A stretch of DNA of 64,000 bases from Edaphobacter aggregans DSM 19364. Its GTDB lineage: Bacteria > Acidobacteriota > Terriglobia > Terriglobales > Acidobacteriaceae. Made by a program: the position numbers and the translations under genes. The stretch covers positions 62,001-126,000 of the forward strand of contig NZ_JQKI01000013.1 in assembly GCF_000745965.1 (NCBI RefSeq), written 5' to 3'. The notes beneath the pieces were generated by a model. It was not told the DNA's origin. It did no database searches and saw only the letters and a list, made by a program, of their open reading frames with translations. This document shows positions 16,424 to 23,943 of the stretch, in pieces (position 1 is the first letter of the stretch; each line of letters begins with the position of its first letter).

Positions 16424-16695
16424 GGCAAAAGCAACGACAAAGGCAACGGCAAAGGCAACGGCAACGGCGAAGGCGAAGGCAAAAGCAAAGGCAAAGGCAA
16501 AGGCAAAAGCAAAGGCAAAGGCAAAGGCAAAAGCATAAGGCAAGAGCAAAAGCAACGGCAAAGGCAAAGGCAAAGGCAAAGGCAAAGGCAAAGGCAAAGG
16601 CAAAGGCAAAAGCAAAAGCAAAAGCAAAAGCAACGGCAAAGGCAAAAGCAACGGCAAAGGCAAAAGCAACGGCAAAGGCAAAAGCAAAAGCAAAA
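16424..16695. repeat. Hexamer tandem array (GGCAAA / AGCAAA / GGCAAC variants)
   Basis: About 272 bases, roughly 45 six-base units of the form (G/A)GCAA(A/C). Variants are interspersed, giving higher-order 12- and 18-base periods. A single break (GCATAAGGCAAGAGC) occurs near 16532. Both strands stay open: Gly-Lys/Gln-Arg repeats on plus, Phe-Ala repeats on minus. Purine/pyrimidine strand bias is strong. The array sits between two palindromic elements and separates the dehydrogenase and PP2C genes. Confidence 0.97.
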
Positions 16696-16697
16696 TG

Positions 16698-16738
16698 CAG
16701 GTCCTTCGACTCCGCTGCGCTTCGCTCAGGATGACAAT
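16698..16738 (+). repeat. REP-like palindromic element (TCCTTCGACTC...GCTCAGGATGACA)
   Basis: CAGGTCCTTCGACTCCGCTGCGCTTCGCTCAGGATGACAA is an imperfect palindrome closing copy 2 of the composite cassette. Relatives lie at 15309, 15409, 20541 and 58979. No transposase of the RAYT type is in the window. The gap 16316-16840 holds no gene. Confidence 0.85.
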
Positions 16739-16840
16739 TTCTGTGGAGGGGCCTGCACCTGTGCATGCGAGTGCCTCAGTGTGGAGGCGCGTGCATCTGT
16801 GATGATGCATGCTCTCAATCCATGAGCGTTGCGGGTGGGA

Positions 16841-17704
16841 CTATGCGGTGGCGAGGGCTACGAGGAGGACGGTGATGTTGTCGGCGCCGCCGCGTGCGTT
16901 GGCGGCCTCGACGAGCTTCTTGCAGGCGGTGTGGAGGCTGGCTTCGGAGACGGGAGAGGCGGCCTGGTAGAGGATGGCGGTGATCTCGGCGTCGCTGAGC
17001 TCGCGGGTGAGGCCATCGGAGGCGAGGAGGTAGAGGTCGCCGGGGCGGGGGCGGTAGCCGTGGATCTCGGGGTCGACGGTGGCCTGGGAGCCGACGGCGC
17101 GGGTGATGAGGTTGCGCATGGGGGATTCGGCGGCCTGGGCGGCGGTGATCTGGCCGGCGCGGAGCTGCTCTTCGACGAGGGAGTGGTCACAGGTGAGTTG
17201 CTTGAAGTTGCCGCGGCGCAGGAGGTAGCCGCGGCTGTCGCCGACGTGGACGAGCCAGAGGGTGGGCGGGTCAGTAGAGCGCGCGTTGGGATGGTTGCGC
17301 GCGGTGGGCTTGGGGCTTTCGTCTTCGGCGCGGGTGGGGATGGGCGCGTGGAGGAGGCCGACGAGGGTGGTTCCCATGCCGGAGAGCTGAGGCGTGTTCC
17401 GGGCCTGCTGGTAGACGGCGGTGTTGGCGGCCTGGACGGCGGCGTTGATGCGCGACTGGATGCGCGCGGGCGGGGCTCCGTCGGGAGCGAGCTGGGCGAG
17501 GAATGTCTCGGCGGCGAGATGGCTGGCGACTTCGCCGCCGGCGGCTCCGCCCATGCCGTCGCAGACGACGAAGACACCGGAGACGGGAGAGGCAGCGCAG
17601 GCGTCCTGGTTGTTGCGGCGAACGCGCCCGCGATCGGACAACATTGCGTAGATGATCTTATTGGCTGCCACGAACGAAAATTTGATACGCAGAAAACGAT
17701 ACAC
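16841..17704 (-). CDS. PP2C-family serine/threonine protein phosphatase
   Basis: 287 residues with the PPM/PP2C order of motifs: AMLSDRGRVRRNNQDA (about 20-35), VFVVCDGMGGAAGGEVAS (metal-binding Asp-Gly), GMGTTLVGLL, LWLVHVGDSRGYLLRRGNFKQLTCDHSLVEEQ, ITRAVGSQATVDPEI, DLYLLASDGLTRELSD and GGADNITVLLVAL. It should remove phosphate from Ser/Thr residues in the cytoplasm using two Mn2+/Mg2+. An insertion of about 30 residues (TRAEDESPKPTARNHPNA) interrupts the middle. The start is GTG at 17704; GTG 17671 is an alternative, while ATG 17644 would cut the first strand. No partner kinase is adjacent. Confidence 0.9.
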   Translation of the reverse strand: MYRFLRIKFSFVAANKIIYAMLSDRGRVRRNNQDACAASPVSGVFVVCDGMGGAAGGEVASHLAAETFLAQLAPDGAPPARIQSRINAAVQAANTAVYQQARNTPQLSGMGTTLVGLLHAPIPTRAEDESPKPTARNHPNARSTDPPTLWLVHVGDSRGYLLRRGNFKQLTCDHSLVEEQLRAGQITAAQAAESPMRNLITRAVGSQATVDPEIHGYRPRPGDLYLLASDGLTRELSDAEITAILYQAASPVSEASLHTACKKLVEAANARGGADNITVLLVALATA

Positions 17705-17762
17705 GCAAGTCGGTCGAAGGCAAAGGCTGAGTTAGTGTTAGGAGGGACGAAAGGAATGTGGG

Positions 17763-18617
17763 ATGGACCGGGGTGGTAACCGCATCGTGCTGGCGGACAA
17801 TCTGAAGGCGCTCGGGGAGATGGAGAGCGGGTCGGTGGAGCTGATCTACGTCGATCCGCCGTTCAATACGGGCCGGGAGCAGCACAGGCCACAGATGAAG
17901 ACGGTGCGGGACGAGGCCGGGGATCGCGTGGGCTTTGGCGGGAGGCGCTACCGGACGGAGAGGGTGACGGGCGAGAGAGCCGGGGCGGGATACGGGGATC
18001 GCTTCGACGACTTCATTGGATTTATGCGGCCGCGGATGGAGGAGGCGTATCGCGTGCTGTCGGCGGCGGGGTCGCTGTTCTTCCACATCGACTACCGCGA
18101 GGTGCACTACGCGAAGGTGATGCTGGACGAAGTGTTCAGCAGGGACGGCGTGTGCGGGCGGGAGTGCTTTCAGAACGAGATCATCTGGGCGTACGACTAT
18201 GGCGCCCGGTCGAAGAAGAAGTGGCCGGCGAAGCACGACAACATTCTTTGGTACACGAAGGACCCGAGGCGCTACACGTTCAATTTGGAGGAGTGCGACC
18301 GGATTCCTTATATGGCTCCGGGGCTGGTGGGCGAGGAGAAGGCGGCTCGGGGGAAGACTCCGACGGATGTGTGGTGGCACACGATCGTTTCGCCTACGGG
18401 GAAGGAAAAGACTGGCTATGCGACGCAGAAGCCGTTGGGGGTGCTGGAGCGGATTGTGAAGGTGCACTCGAACGCGGGGGAGACGGTGCTGGATTTTTTT
18501 GCGGGGAGCGGGACGGCGGGCGAAGCAGCGGCGAAGAATGGCCGCAGGTTTGTGATGGTTGACGAGAATCCGGAGGCGGTGAAGGTGATGCGGCGAAGGC
18601 TGGCGAGGTATCTGTAA
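17763..18617 (+). CDS. Orphan beta-class DNA methyltransferase (N6-adenine or N4-cytosine)
   Basis: 284 residues. Motif IV, DPPFNTG, is at residues 31-37. The AdoMet-binding motif I, FFAGSGTAGEAA, comes at 245-256 near the C-terminus. This IV-before-I order defines the beta class, as in CcrM, HinfI and type III Mod subunits. A region around residues 135-205 (QNEIIWAYDYGARSKKKWPAKHDNILWYTK) is typical of the family. Its recognition site is unknown. No restriction gene is adjacent, so it is an orphan, possibly regulatory, methylase or a relic. Between PP2C (divergent) and the phosphoesterase (convergent, 12 bases away). Confidence 0.88.
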   Translation: MDRGGNRIVLADNLKALGEMESGSVELIYVDPPFNTGREQHRPQMKTVRDEAGDRVGFGGRRYRTERVTGERAGAGYGDRFDDFIGFMRPRMEEAYRVLSAAGSLFFHIDYREVHYAKVMLDEVFSRDGVCGRECFQNEIIWAYDYGARSKKKWPAKHDNILWYTKDPRRYTFNLEECDRIPYMAPGLVGEEKAARGKTPTDVWWHTIVSPTGKEKTGYATQKPLGVLERIVKVHSNAGETVLDFFAGSGTAGEAAAKNGRRFVMVDENPEAVKVMRRRLARYL

Positions 18618-18629
18618 TGGCTGCGTAGT

Positions 18630-19541
18630 TTACGAAGCTACGGCCTTGAAACCGTAGGTCTCGTAGTGGGTGGTCATTCTGCCGTTGGCTACGTTGACTA
18701 TGGTGAAGCCCTCGGGGGTTCCCATGCGGATTCCCTTCCACCAGTTGCCGCAGATGGCTCCGCTGGTGATGTAGTTGACCCCTTTGTAGTCGACGTTCTC
18801 GTTGATGTGGGTGTGGCCCTGGAGGACTCCGATTACGTTGTGGCCTTCAAAGAGGGCGAGGACCTCGTTGGCGTTGGCGACGGTGAGGGAGTGGTGCGCG
18901 GAGAGGCTGGCCGACTCGGGGACGTAGGAGGCGAAGGCCGAGACGAGGGGGATGTGGACGGAGACGATGATGGGGGTTGATTTGGGGAGCGCGGCGAGGT
19001 CGGCGGCGAGCCACTTGAGCTGCTCGGCATCGATGCGGCCTTCGTAGGCGCGGTCGTCGGTGACGCCGATGGAGTCGAGGACGGCGAAGTGATGGCCCTT
19101 GTGGTCGAAGGAGTAGAAGCGCTTGCCGAAGCGGTCTTCGAAGAGTTTTTTGCCGTACTGGGGGTCGGTGGGCGGGATGCCGCTGGCGGGGTAGATGCCG
19201 AGGACGTCGTGGTTGCCGATGGTGTGGTAGACCTTCAGGCCGAGGTCCTGCTCGGTCTTGTCGTAGAGGTCGAAGAGGGCGAGGGCGCGCTGCTTGGGGA
19301 CGCCGAGGGCGTCGAAGACGTGGTCCCCGCCCTGGATGGCGAAGTCGGCCTTGAAGGTGCGGGCCTTTTTGTAGGCCATGCTGGTGCCGATGGCGGCGTT
19401 GAGCTCGGGCTGAATGTGAGCGTCGGTGACGAAGAGGAAGGAGAAGGGCTCGGGTGTGGCGGCGAAGAGGGAGCGCGGGGCGGCCGCGGCGAGGCTGGTG
19501 GCTCCGAGGAGGGTGAGGAAGTCGCGGCGTGTGGTGTTCAC
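18630..19541 (-). CDS. Tat-exported metallophosphoesterase
   Basis: 303 residues. The N-terminus has a twin-arginine signal (TTRRDFLTLLGATSLAAAAPRSLFA). The calcineurin-like phosphoesterase motifs follow in order: FVTDAHI (D-x-H), GGDHVFD, TIGNHDVLG (GNHD), VSVHIPLV and LQGHTHINENVDY (GHTH). These ligate two metal ions. It would act in the periplasm on a phosphodiester or phosphomonoester; the substrate is not evident. It is convergent with the methyltransferase and divergent from the VKOR gene. Confidence 0.92.
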   Translation of the reverse strand: MNTTRRDFLTLLGATSLAAAAPRSLFAATPEPFSFLFVTDAHIQPELNAAIGTSMAYKKARTFKADFAIQGGDHVFDALGVPKQRALALFDLYDKTEQDLGLKVYHTIGNHDVLGIYPASGIPPTDPQYGKKLFEDRFGKRFYSFDHKGHHFAVLDSIGVTDDRAYEGRIDAEQLKWLAADLAALPKSTPIIVSVHIPLVSAFASYVPESASLSAHHSLTVANANEVLALFEGHNVIGVLQGHTHINENVDYKGVNYITSGAICGNWWKGIRMGTPEGFTIVNVANGRMTTHYETYGFKAVAS

Positions 19542-19630
19542 GAGGACATTTTAGCTCCCGGTTAGCTCCGATATGTGACGGCGGGAAGAATGCGGAAAGG
19601 GCGTGGAGGCGGGGCATCGCAGACGCGTCG

Positions 19631-19636
19631 TAGAAT
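19631..19636 (+). promoter_or_regulatory. -10 element TAGAAT immediately upstream of VKOR start
   Basis: TAGAAT ends 7 bases before the ATG at 19644, which would place transcription start at or next to the start codon. No -35 and no Shine-Dalgarno are visible. The arrangement recurs before mqnC (20721-20726). Confidence 0.35.
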
Positions 19637-19643
19637 CAAAGCG

Positions 19644-20117
19644 ATGAAATATCTGGTGGCTCTGCTGGCTGTGGTGGGGATCGTGGTCTCGTCGATGGCG
19701 CTGCATGTGCATTACATGGACCCGGCGAAGGCTCCTCCTTGCGCGGTGACGGAGAAGTTCGACTGCGGGACGGTGAATCACAGCCGGTTCGCGGTGTTTC
19801 CTCCGCGGACGTTCGATGAGGACCCGAAGGGCGGAGTGCATGTTCCGATTGCAGCGGTGGGGATCGCGGGTTATGCGCTGATTGCGGTGCTGGCGCTGGC
19901 GGGGTGGTGGTGGCTGGCGTTCCAGGCCTCGCTAGTCGCGTTCATGTTTGCTTGCTTTCTGAGTTACCTTGAGGCCTACGTGCTGGAGAAGTGGTGCATT
20001 TATTGCCTGTGGTCGCAGGGGATCATCACGATGATTTTGCTGGTGACGGGCTGCGTGCTGGCGGCGCAGAGGATGCGGACGCGAAAGCTGGCGACGGTGG
20101 AAAGGCAGGCTCTTTGA
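19644..20117 (+). CDS. Vitamin K epoxide reductase (VKOR) family disulfide-forming protein
   Basis: 157 residues with four or so membrane segments. The conserved cysteines of the family are present: a loop pair Cys33 and Cys41 (PCAVTEKFDC) and the active CxxC Cys118-Ile-Tyr-Cys121. Bacterial VKOR homologues oxidise a thioredoxin-like partner in the periplasm and pass electrons to quinone, replacing DsbB. No DsbA is fused or adjacent. Start taken at the ATG giving the first membrane helix; the longer frame upstream adds only polar residues. A hypothetical coiled-coil gene follows after 1 base. Confidence 0.9.
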   Translation: MKYLVALLAVVGIVVSSMALHVHYMDPAKAPPCAVTEKFDCGTVNHSRFAVFPPRTFDEDPKGGVHVPIAAVGIAGYALIAVLALAGWWWLAFQASLVAFMFACFLSYLEAYVLEKWCIYCLWSQGIITMILLVTGCVLAAQRMRTRKLATVERQAL

Positions 20118-20118
20118 T

Positions 20119-20499
20119 ATGTGGCCGAGGGTTCTGATGCAGCTGGTGGAGTTGTTACCGCATGTGGCGCGGCTGGTGCCGATCGCCGACAGGTACTTTG
20201 CCTCGAAGCAGGCGGGCGAGCGGGCCAACCAGGCGGCGCTGGCGGCGATGGCCGAGGGTGTGCAGGCGGACCTGGGGCAGGTGACGAAGGCGCACGCGGG
20301 GCTGTATCGCAAGATGCAGGAGCAGGAGGCGCAGATCGCCGAGATGCGCGATGAGGTTCGGCAGGCGCGGACGGCGATGGAGCAGCGCGTGGAGACGCTG
20401 GAGCGCAGGCTGGCGGCGGCGAGCCGATGGATCAAAGTTGGGGTAAGTTTGAACGTGGTGCTGTTGCTCATCATTGTGGGTTTGCTGCTTAGGAAGTAG
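20119..20499 (+). CDS. Coiled-coil protein with C-terminal membrane anchor
   Basis: 126 residues. Residues about 30-100 are strongly helical and heptad-like (LGQVTKAHAGLYRKMQEQEAQIAEMRDEVRQARTAMEQRVETLERRL), predicted coiled coil. A single hydrophobic helix (VGVSLNVVLLLIIVGLLL) closes the protein, followed by RK, so it is likely tail-anchored with the coil in the cytoplasm. It begins one base after the VKOR stop and so shares its transcript. No family is recognised. Confidence 0.75.
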   Translation: MWPRVLMQLVELLPHVARLVPIADRYFASKQAGERANQAALAAMAEGVQADLGQVTKAHAGLYRKMQEQEAQIAEMRDEVRQARTAMEQRVETLERRLAAASRWIKVGVSLNVVLLLIIVGLLLRK

Positions 20500-20540
20500 T
20501 GGGCTGGCTGTTGCGGGTTCATTGGCTGCGCGGAGAAAAC

Positions 20541-20691
20541 GCAGGTCCTTCGACTGCGCGGCTGCGCCGCTTCGCTCAGGATGACAATTCTGGTGGTGAG
20601 ACCTTTGGGATGACAATTCTGGTGCCGGGGCCTTTGGGATGACAATTCTCGTGGTGGGGCCTACGAAATGACAATTCTCGTGGTGGGGCGG
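20541..20691 (+). repeat. REP-like element followed by a 29-base tandem repeat
   Basis: The palindromic element CAGGTCCTTCGACTGCGCGG...CGCTTCGCTCAGGATGACA (20541-20586) has its tail ATGACAATTCTGGTGGTGGGG amplified: units start at 20581, 20610, 20639 and 20668, period exactly 29, the last one partial. The gap between the coiled-coil gene and mqnC holds nothing else but the mqnC promoter. Confidence 0.9.
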
Positions 20692-20720
20692 AGGAATATG
20701 TTGCTGCGGCCTGCCAGCGG

Positions 20721-20726
20721 TAGAAT
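20721..20726 (+). promoter_or_regulatory. -10 element TAGAAT upstream of mqnC
   Basis: TAGAAT ends 6 bases before the mqnC ATG, implying a leaderless or nearly leaderless transcript. A TTGCTG at 20701 is only 14 bases upstream, too close for a normal -35. Confidence 0.35.
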
Positions 20727-20732
20727 GGGGTT

Positions 20733-21779
20733 ATGGGAATCAGCCGCGAACAAGCGCTCGACTGCTTTAGAAGCGACGACCTGATCGGGATTGGCATGGA
20801 GGCCGATGCGGTGCGGCGGCGACTGCATCCGGAGGGCGTGGTCAGCTACATCATCGACCGCAACATCAACTACACGAACTTCTGCACGGAGTATTGCACC
20901 TTCTGCGCGTTCTATCGGCCGCTGAAGGGCAAGCTGGCGAGCGAGGGGTACATCCTCGACTTCGAGACGATCTACGAGAAGATTCGCGAGACCGAGGAGA
21001 TGGGCGGCACGGGCGTGCTGATGCAGGGCGGCCTGCATCCTGATTTGAAGATCGACTGGTTCGAGCGGCTGTTTCGCGGGATCAAGGAGAGGTTCCCGAA
21101 TATCTGGCTGCACTGCCTGAGCGCGAGCGAGATTCTGGCGATCGCGGAGTACTCGGAGCTGAGCCTGAGGGACACGATCATGCGGCTGCGCGATGCGGGC
21201 TTGCAGTCGATTCCCGGAGGCGGCGCGGAGATTCTGGACGATGACGTTCGGCATAAGATTGCGCGGCTGAAGTGCAAGACTGCGGACTGGGTGAGCGTGC
21301 ATCGCACGGCGCATGAGCTGGGGATGCGGACGACCGCGACGATGATGTTCGGCGTGGGCGAAACGTTTGAGCAGAGGGTGAATCACTTCGACGTGGTGCG
21401 GCGGCTGCAGGAGGAGACGGGCGGATTCACGGCGTTTATCCCGTGGACTTTTCAGCCGAACAATACCGCTCTGGGCGGGCGCGGATGGGATGAGGCCACG
21501 TCGGTCGAGTATCTGAAGACGCTGGCGATCTCGCGAATGTATCTCGACAATATTGAGAATGTGCAGTCGAGCTGGGTGACGCAGGGGCTGAAGGTGCTTC
21601 AGATGGGCCTGCGGTTCGGCGGCAATGATGTGGGCTCGGTGATGCTGGAAGAGAACGTTGTGAAGGCTGCGGGCACCTCGAACTGCACGACCGAGGAGGA
21701 GCTGCGGCGTGTGATTCGGGATGCGGGCTTCAGGCCGGTGCAGCGGGATACTTTGTACCGGACGATGTTTTTGAATTAG
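20733..21779 (+). CDS. mqnC: Cyclic dehypoxanthinyl futalosine synthase
   Basis: 348 residues of a radical SAM enzyme. The cluster motif CTEYCTFC (Cys51, Cys55, Cys58) follows INYTNF, as in MqnC/MqnE. GGTGVLMQGGLHPDLKIDW, SIPGGGAEIL, TTATMMFGVGET and the C-terminal GGNDVGSVMLEENVV are characteristic of MqnC. It cyclises dehypoxanthine futalosine in the futalosine route to menaquinone, indicating that this organism uses that route rather than MenABCDEF. Other mqn genes are not in the window. Complete, normal length. Confidence 0.95.
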   Translation: MGISREQALDCFRSDDLIGIGMEADAVRRRLHPEGVVSYIIDRNINYTNFCTEYCTFCAFYRPLKGKLASEGYILDFETIYEKIRETEEMGGTGVLMQGGLHPDLKIDWFERLFRGIKERFPNIWLHCLSASEILAIAEYSELSLRDTIMRLRDAGLQSIPGGGAEILDDDVRHKIARLKCKTADWVSVHRTAHELGMRTTATMMFGVGETFEQRVNHFDVVRRLQEETGGFTAFIPWTFQPNNTALGGRGWDEATSVEYLKTLAISRMYLDNIENVQSSWVTQGLKVLQMGLRFGGNDVGSVMLEENVVKAAGTSNCTTEEELRRVIRDAGFRPVQRDTLYRTMFLN

Positions 21780-21856
21780 GTAGAATCGCTTCGAACGACG
21801 TTCAGCCCTCGCTGGAGCCCCAACTGTTTTCTCTCATTCCATCTCTGCTTTCCTCC

Positions 21857-23497
21857 GTGACGTCGATGCTCGCGCTGCTGATGGCCCCGCGCGGACTCTC
21901 GCATTATTGGAAGTCGCACTATCTGGACCAGACGTTCAAGGGGCTGTATCGGTGGAACTCGTTCGATACGGCGCTGCTGATTCCCTACTTCCTCGTGATG
22001 GTGATTCTGGCGTTCTACGGCATCCACCGGTATCAACTGGTGTGGCTGTACTACAAGAACAGGAAAAATGCGGCGAAGTGGAATGAGCCTCCGGCGCAGT
22101 TTGAGGAAGACAAGCTGCCGTTTGTGACGGTCCAGCTTCCGATCTACAACGAGCAGTTTGTGATCGACCGGTTGATCGATGCGTGCTGCCGGCTGGATTA
22201 TCCGCGGGACCGGTTCGAGATCCAGGTGCTGGACGATTCGACCGATGAGACGACCGAGGTTGCGGCGCAGATCGTCGAGCGGTATGCGCGCGGATTTGCG
22301 GGAATGGAGCCGCAACCGATCACGTACATCCACCGTACGAATCGGCATGGATTCAAGGCGGGCGCGCTGGATGCGGGGCTGAAGTCGGCGAAGGGCGAGT
22401 TCGTGGCGATCTTCGATGCGGACTTCGTTCCTCCGCGCGAGTGGGTGATGCAGGTGATTCATCACTTCGCGGAGCCTGAGGTTGGCATGGTGCAGACGCG
22501 GTGGACGCACCTGAACCGCGACTACAGCTTTCTGACGCAGGTGGAGGCGATTCTGCTGGACGGCCACTTTGTGCTGGAGCACGGCGGCCGCTCGCGCGCA
22601 GGAGTGTTCTTCAACTTCAACGGCACGGCGGGGATGTGGCGGCGCGAGACGATCGGAAGCGCGGGTGGATGGCAGCACGACACGCTGACCGAAGACACGG
22701 ATTTGAGCTATCGCGCGCAGATGGTGGGCTGGAGGTTCAAGTACCTGCAGGATGTGGAGTGCCCGGCTGAGCTGCCGATCGAGATGACGGCGTTCAAGAC
22801 GCAGCAGGCGCGGTGGGCGAAGGGGCTGATTCAGACAGGAAAGAAGATTCTTCCGCGGGTGATGAAGAGCGACCGGCCGTGGCACACGAAGCTGGAGGCG
22901 TGGTATCACCTGACGGCGAACCTCAGCTATCCGCTGATGATTGTGCTGAGCGTGCTGCTGATGCCGGCGATGATTATCCGCAGCTGGCAGGGGTGGCTGC
23001 AGATGCTGCTGATCGACCTGCCGCTGTTTATGGCGAGCACGATGTCGATCTCGAGCTTCTACCTGGTGAGCCAGAAGGAGCTGTTTCCGAAGAACTGGTT
23101 CAAGACGTTTCTGTACCTGCCGTTCCTGATGGCCCTGGGTGTTGGGCTGACGATCACGAATGCGAAGGCCGTGATGGAGGCGCTGTTTGGGGTGCAGTCG
23201 GCGTTCGCGCGCACGCCGAAGTATCGCGTGGCAAAGAAGGGCGAGAAGAGCCAGGCAAAGAAGTATCGCAAGCGGCTGGGAATTATTCCTTGGATTGAAC
23301 TGGCGATCGGCTGCTTCTTTGCGCTGACGGTCTGGTACGCGTTTATCACGGAGAACTACTTCACTGTTCCGTTCCTCGTGCTCTTCGTCTTCGGCTATTG
23401 GTACACGGGCCTGCTAAGCCTGCTGCAGGGGCGGTTCGAGCGGTTTGGGGCGGCCGGGCAGGAGTTCCACGAGAAGCCGTATCCGATGGGAATATAG
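21857..23497 (+). CDS. Family 2 glycosyltransferase, cellulose/mannan-synthase-like
   Basis: 546 residues. One N-terminal membrane helix (about 37-55) is followed by the cytoplasmic GT2 domain with VQLPIYNEQFV, VLDDSTDETTE (126-134), FDADFVPP (186-193), TEDTDLSYR (278-286) and QQARWAKG (316-323), the D,D,D,Q(Q/R)xRW pattern of processive beta-glycan synthases. Four or more membrane helices follow. It would polymerise a beta-linked glycan from nucleotide sugar; the closest pattern is the CSLA/mannan-synthase type. No BcsB-like partner is adjacent. Start is GTG at 21857; ATG at 21866 is equally possible, and neither has a good ribosome-binding site. Confidence 0.9.
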   Translation: MTSMLALLMAPRGLSHYWKSHYLDQTFKGLYRWNSFDTALLIPYFLVMVILAFYGIHRYQLVWLYYKNRKNAAKWNEPPAQFEEDKLPFVTVQLPIYNEQFVIDRLIDACCRLDYPRDRFEIQVLDDSTDETTEVAAQIVERYARGFAGMEPQPITYIHRTNRHGFKAGALDAGLKSAKGEFVAIFDADFVPPREWVMQVIHHFAEPEVGMVQTRWTHLNRDYSFLTQVEAILLDGHFVLEHGGRSRAGVFFNFNGTAGMWRRETIGSAGGWQHDTLTEDTDLSYRAQMVGWRFKYLQDVECPAELPIEMTAFKTQQARWAKGLIQTGKKILPRVMKSDRPWHTKLEAWYHLTANLSYPLMIVLSVLLMPAMIIRSWQGWLQMLLIDLPLFMASTMSISSFYLVSQKELFPKNWFKTFLYLPFLMALGVGLTITNAKAVMEALFGVQSAFARTPKYRVAKKGEKSQAKKYRKRLGIIPWIELAIGCFFALTVWYAFITENYFTVPFLVLFVFGYWYTGLLSLLQGRFERFGAAGQEFHEKPYPMGI

Positions 23498-23499
23498 AC

Positions 23500-23943
23500 A
23501 TGGATTTGCAGGCTCTGGCTGATCAACATCCTTTGAAGTTTGTCATTGGTTTTGTCGCATACTTTTGTACGCTTTGGCTGGTAGTCAGCTTTGTACTGAG
23601 TTTCGTTTCGGGATGGCACCGCCTCCATGCTTCATTTCCAGCGTCTGATAGACCGCTCGCGAAGAGGTCTTTGACGAGCGGGACCTTTCGTTACATTGTG
23701 GGATATCACAATGTGCTCTGGCTCAGTAGCAACCGGGAAGGATTGTACCTAGGGATATTGTTTCTATTCCGCTTCGGACACCCTCCCCTCTTTATTCCAT
23801 GGTCTGAGATTGAAGTACGCCCCGAAAAGAGGTTTTTGGTTTTCCGTATGCGTACACTCATTCTCGGAAGAGAAGACCGGGTTCGACTGACGCTGAAGGG
23901 AAAGTTTGTAGCAAAACTTCTGAACAACCGAGAATCGTTATGA
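23500..23943 (+). CDS. Hypothetical membrane protein, 147 residues
   Basis: One long N-terminal membrane helix (FVIGFVAYFCTLWLVVSFVLSFVSGW) is followed by a beta-rich soluble part (GYHNVLWLSSNREGLYLGILFLFRFGHPPLFIPWSEIEVRPEKRFLVFRMRTLILG) that resembles a PH-like sheet. No family is recognised. It starts 2 bases after the glycosyltransferase stop and overlaps the peptidase gene by ATGA. Its codons are clearly poorer in G/C than both neighbours, which suggests later insertion into the operon. Confidence 0.75.
   Translation: MDLQALADQHPLKFVIGFVAYFCTLWLVVSFVLSFVSGWHRLHASFPASDRPLAKRSLTSGTFRYIVGYHNVLWLSSNREGLYLGILFLFRFGHPPLFIPWSEIEVRPEKRFLVFRMRTLILGREDRVRLTLKGKFVAKLLNNRESL

Noticed and set aside
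16376-16825. A 149-codon plus-strand frame through the hexamer array (Gly-Lys and Gln-Arg repeats)
   Set aside because: It is the direct read-out of the repeat, without a ribosome-binding site or non-repeat domain.
20541-20691. CRISPR-like direct repeats near 20.6 kb
   Set aside because: Units of 29 bases are contiguous and near-identical, with no unique spacers and no cas genes.
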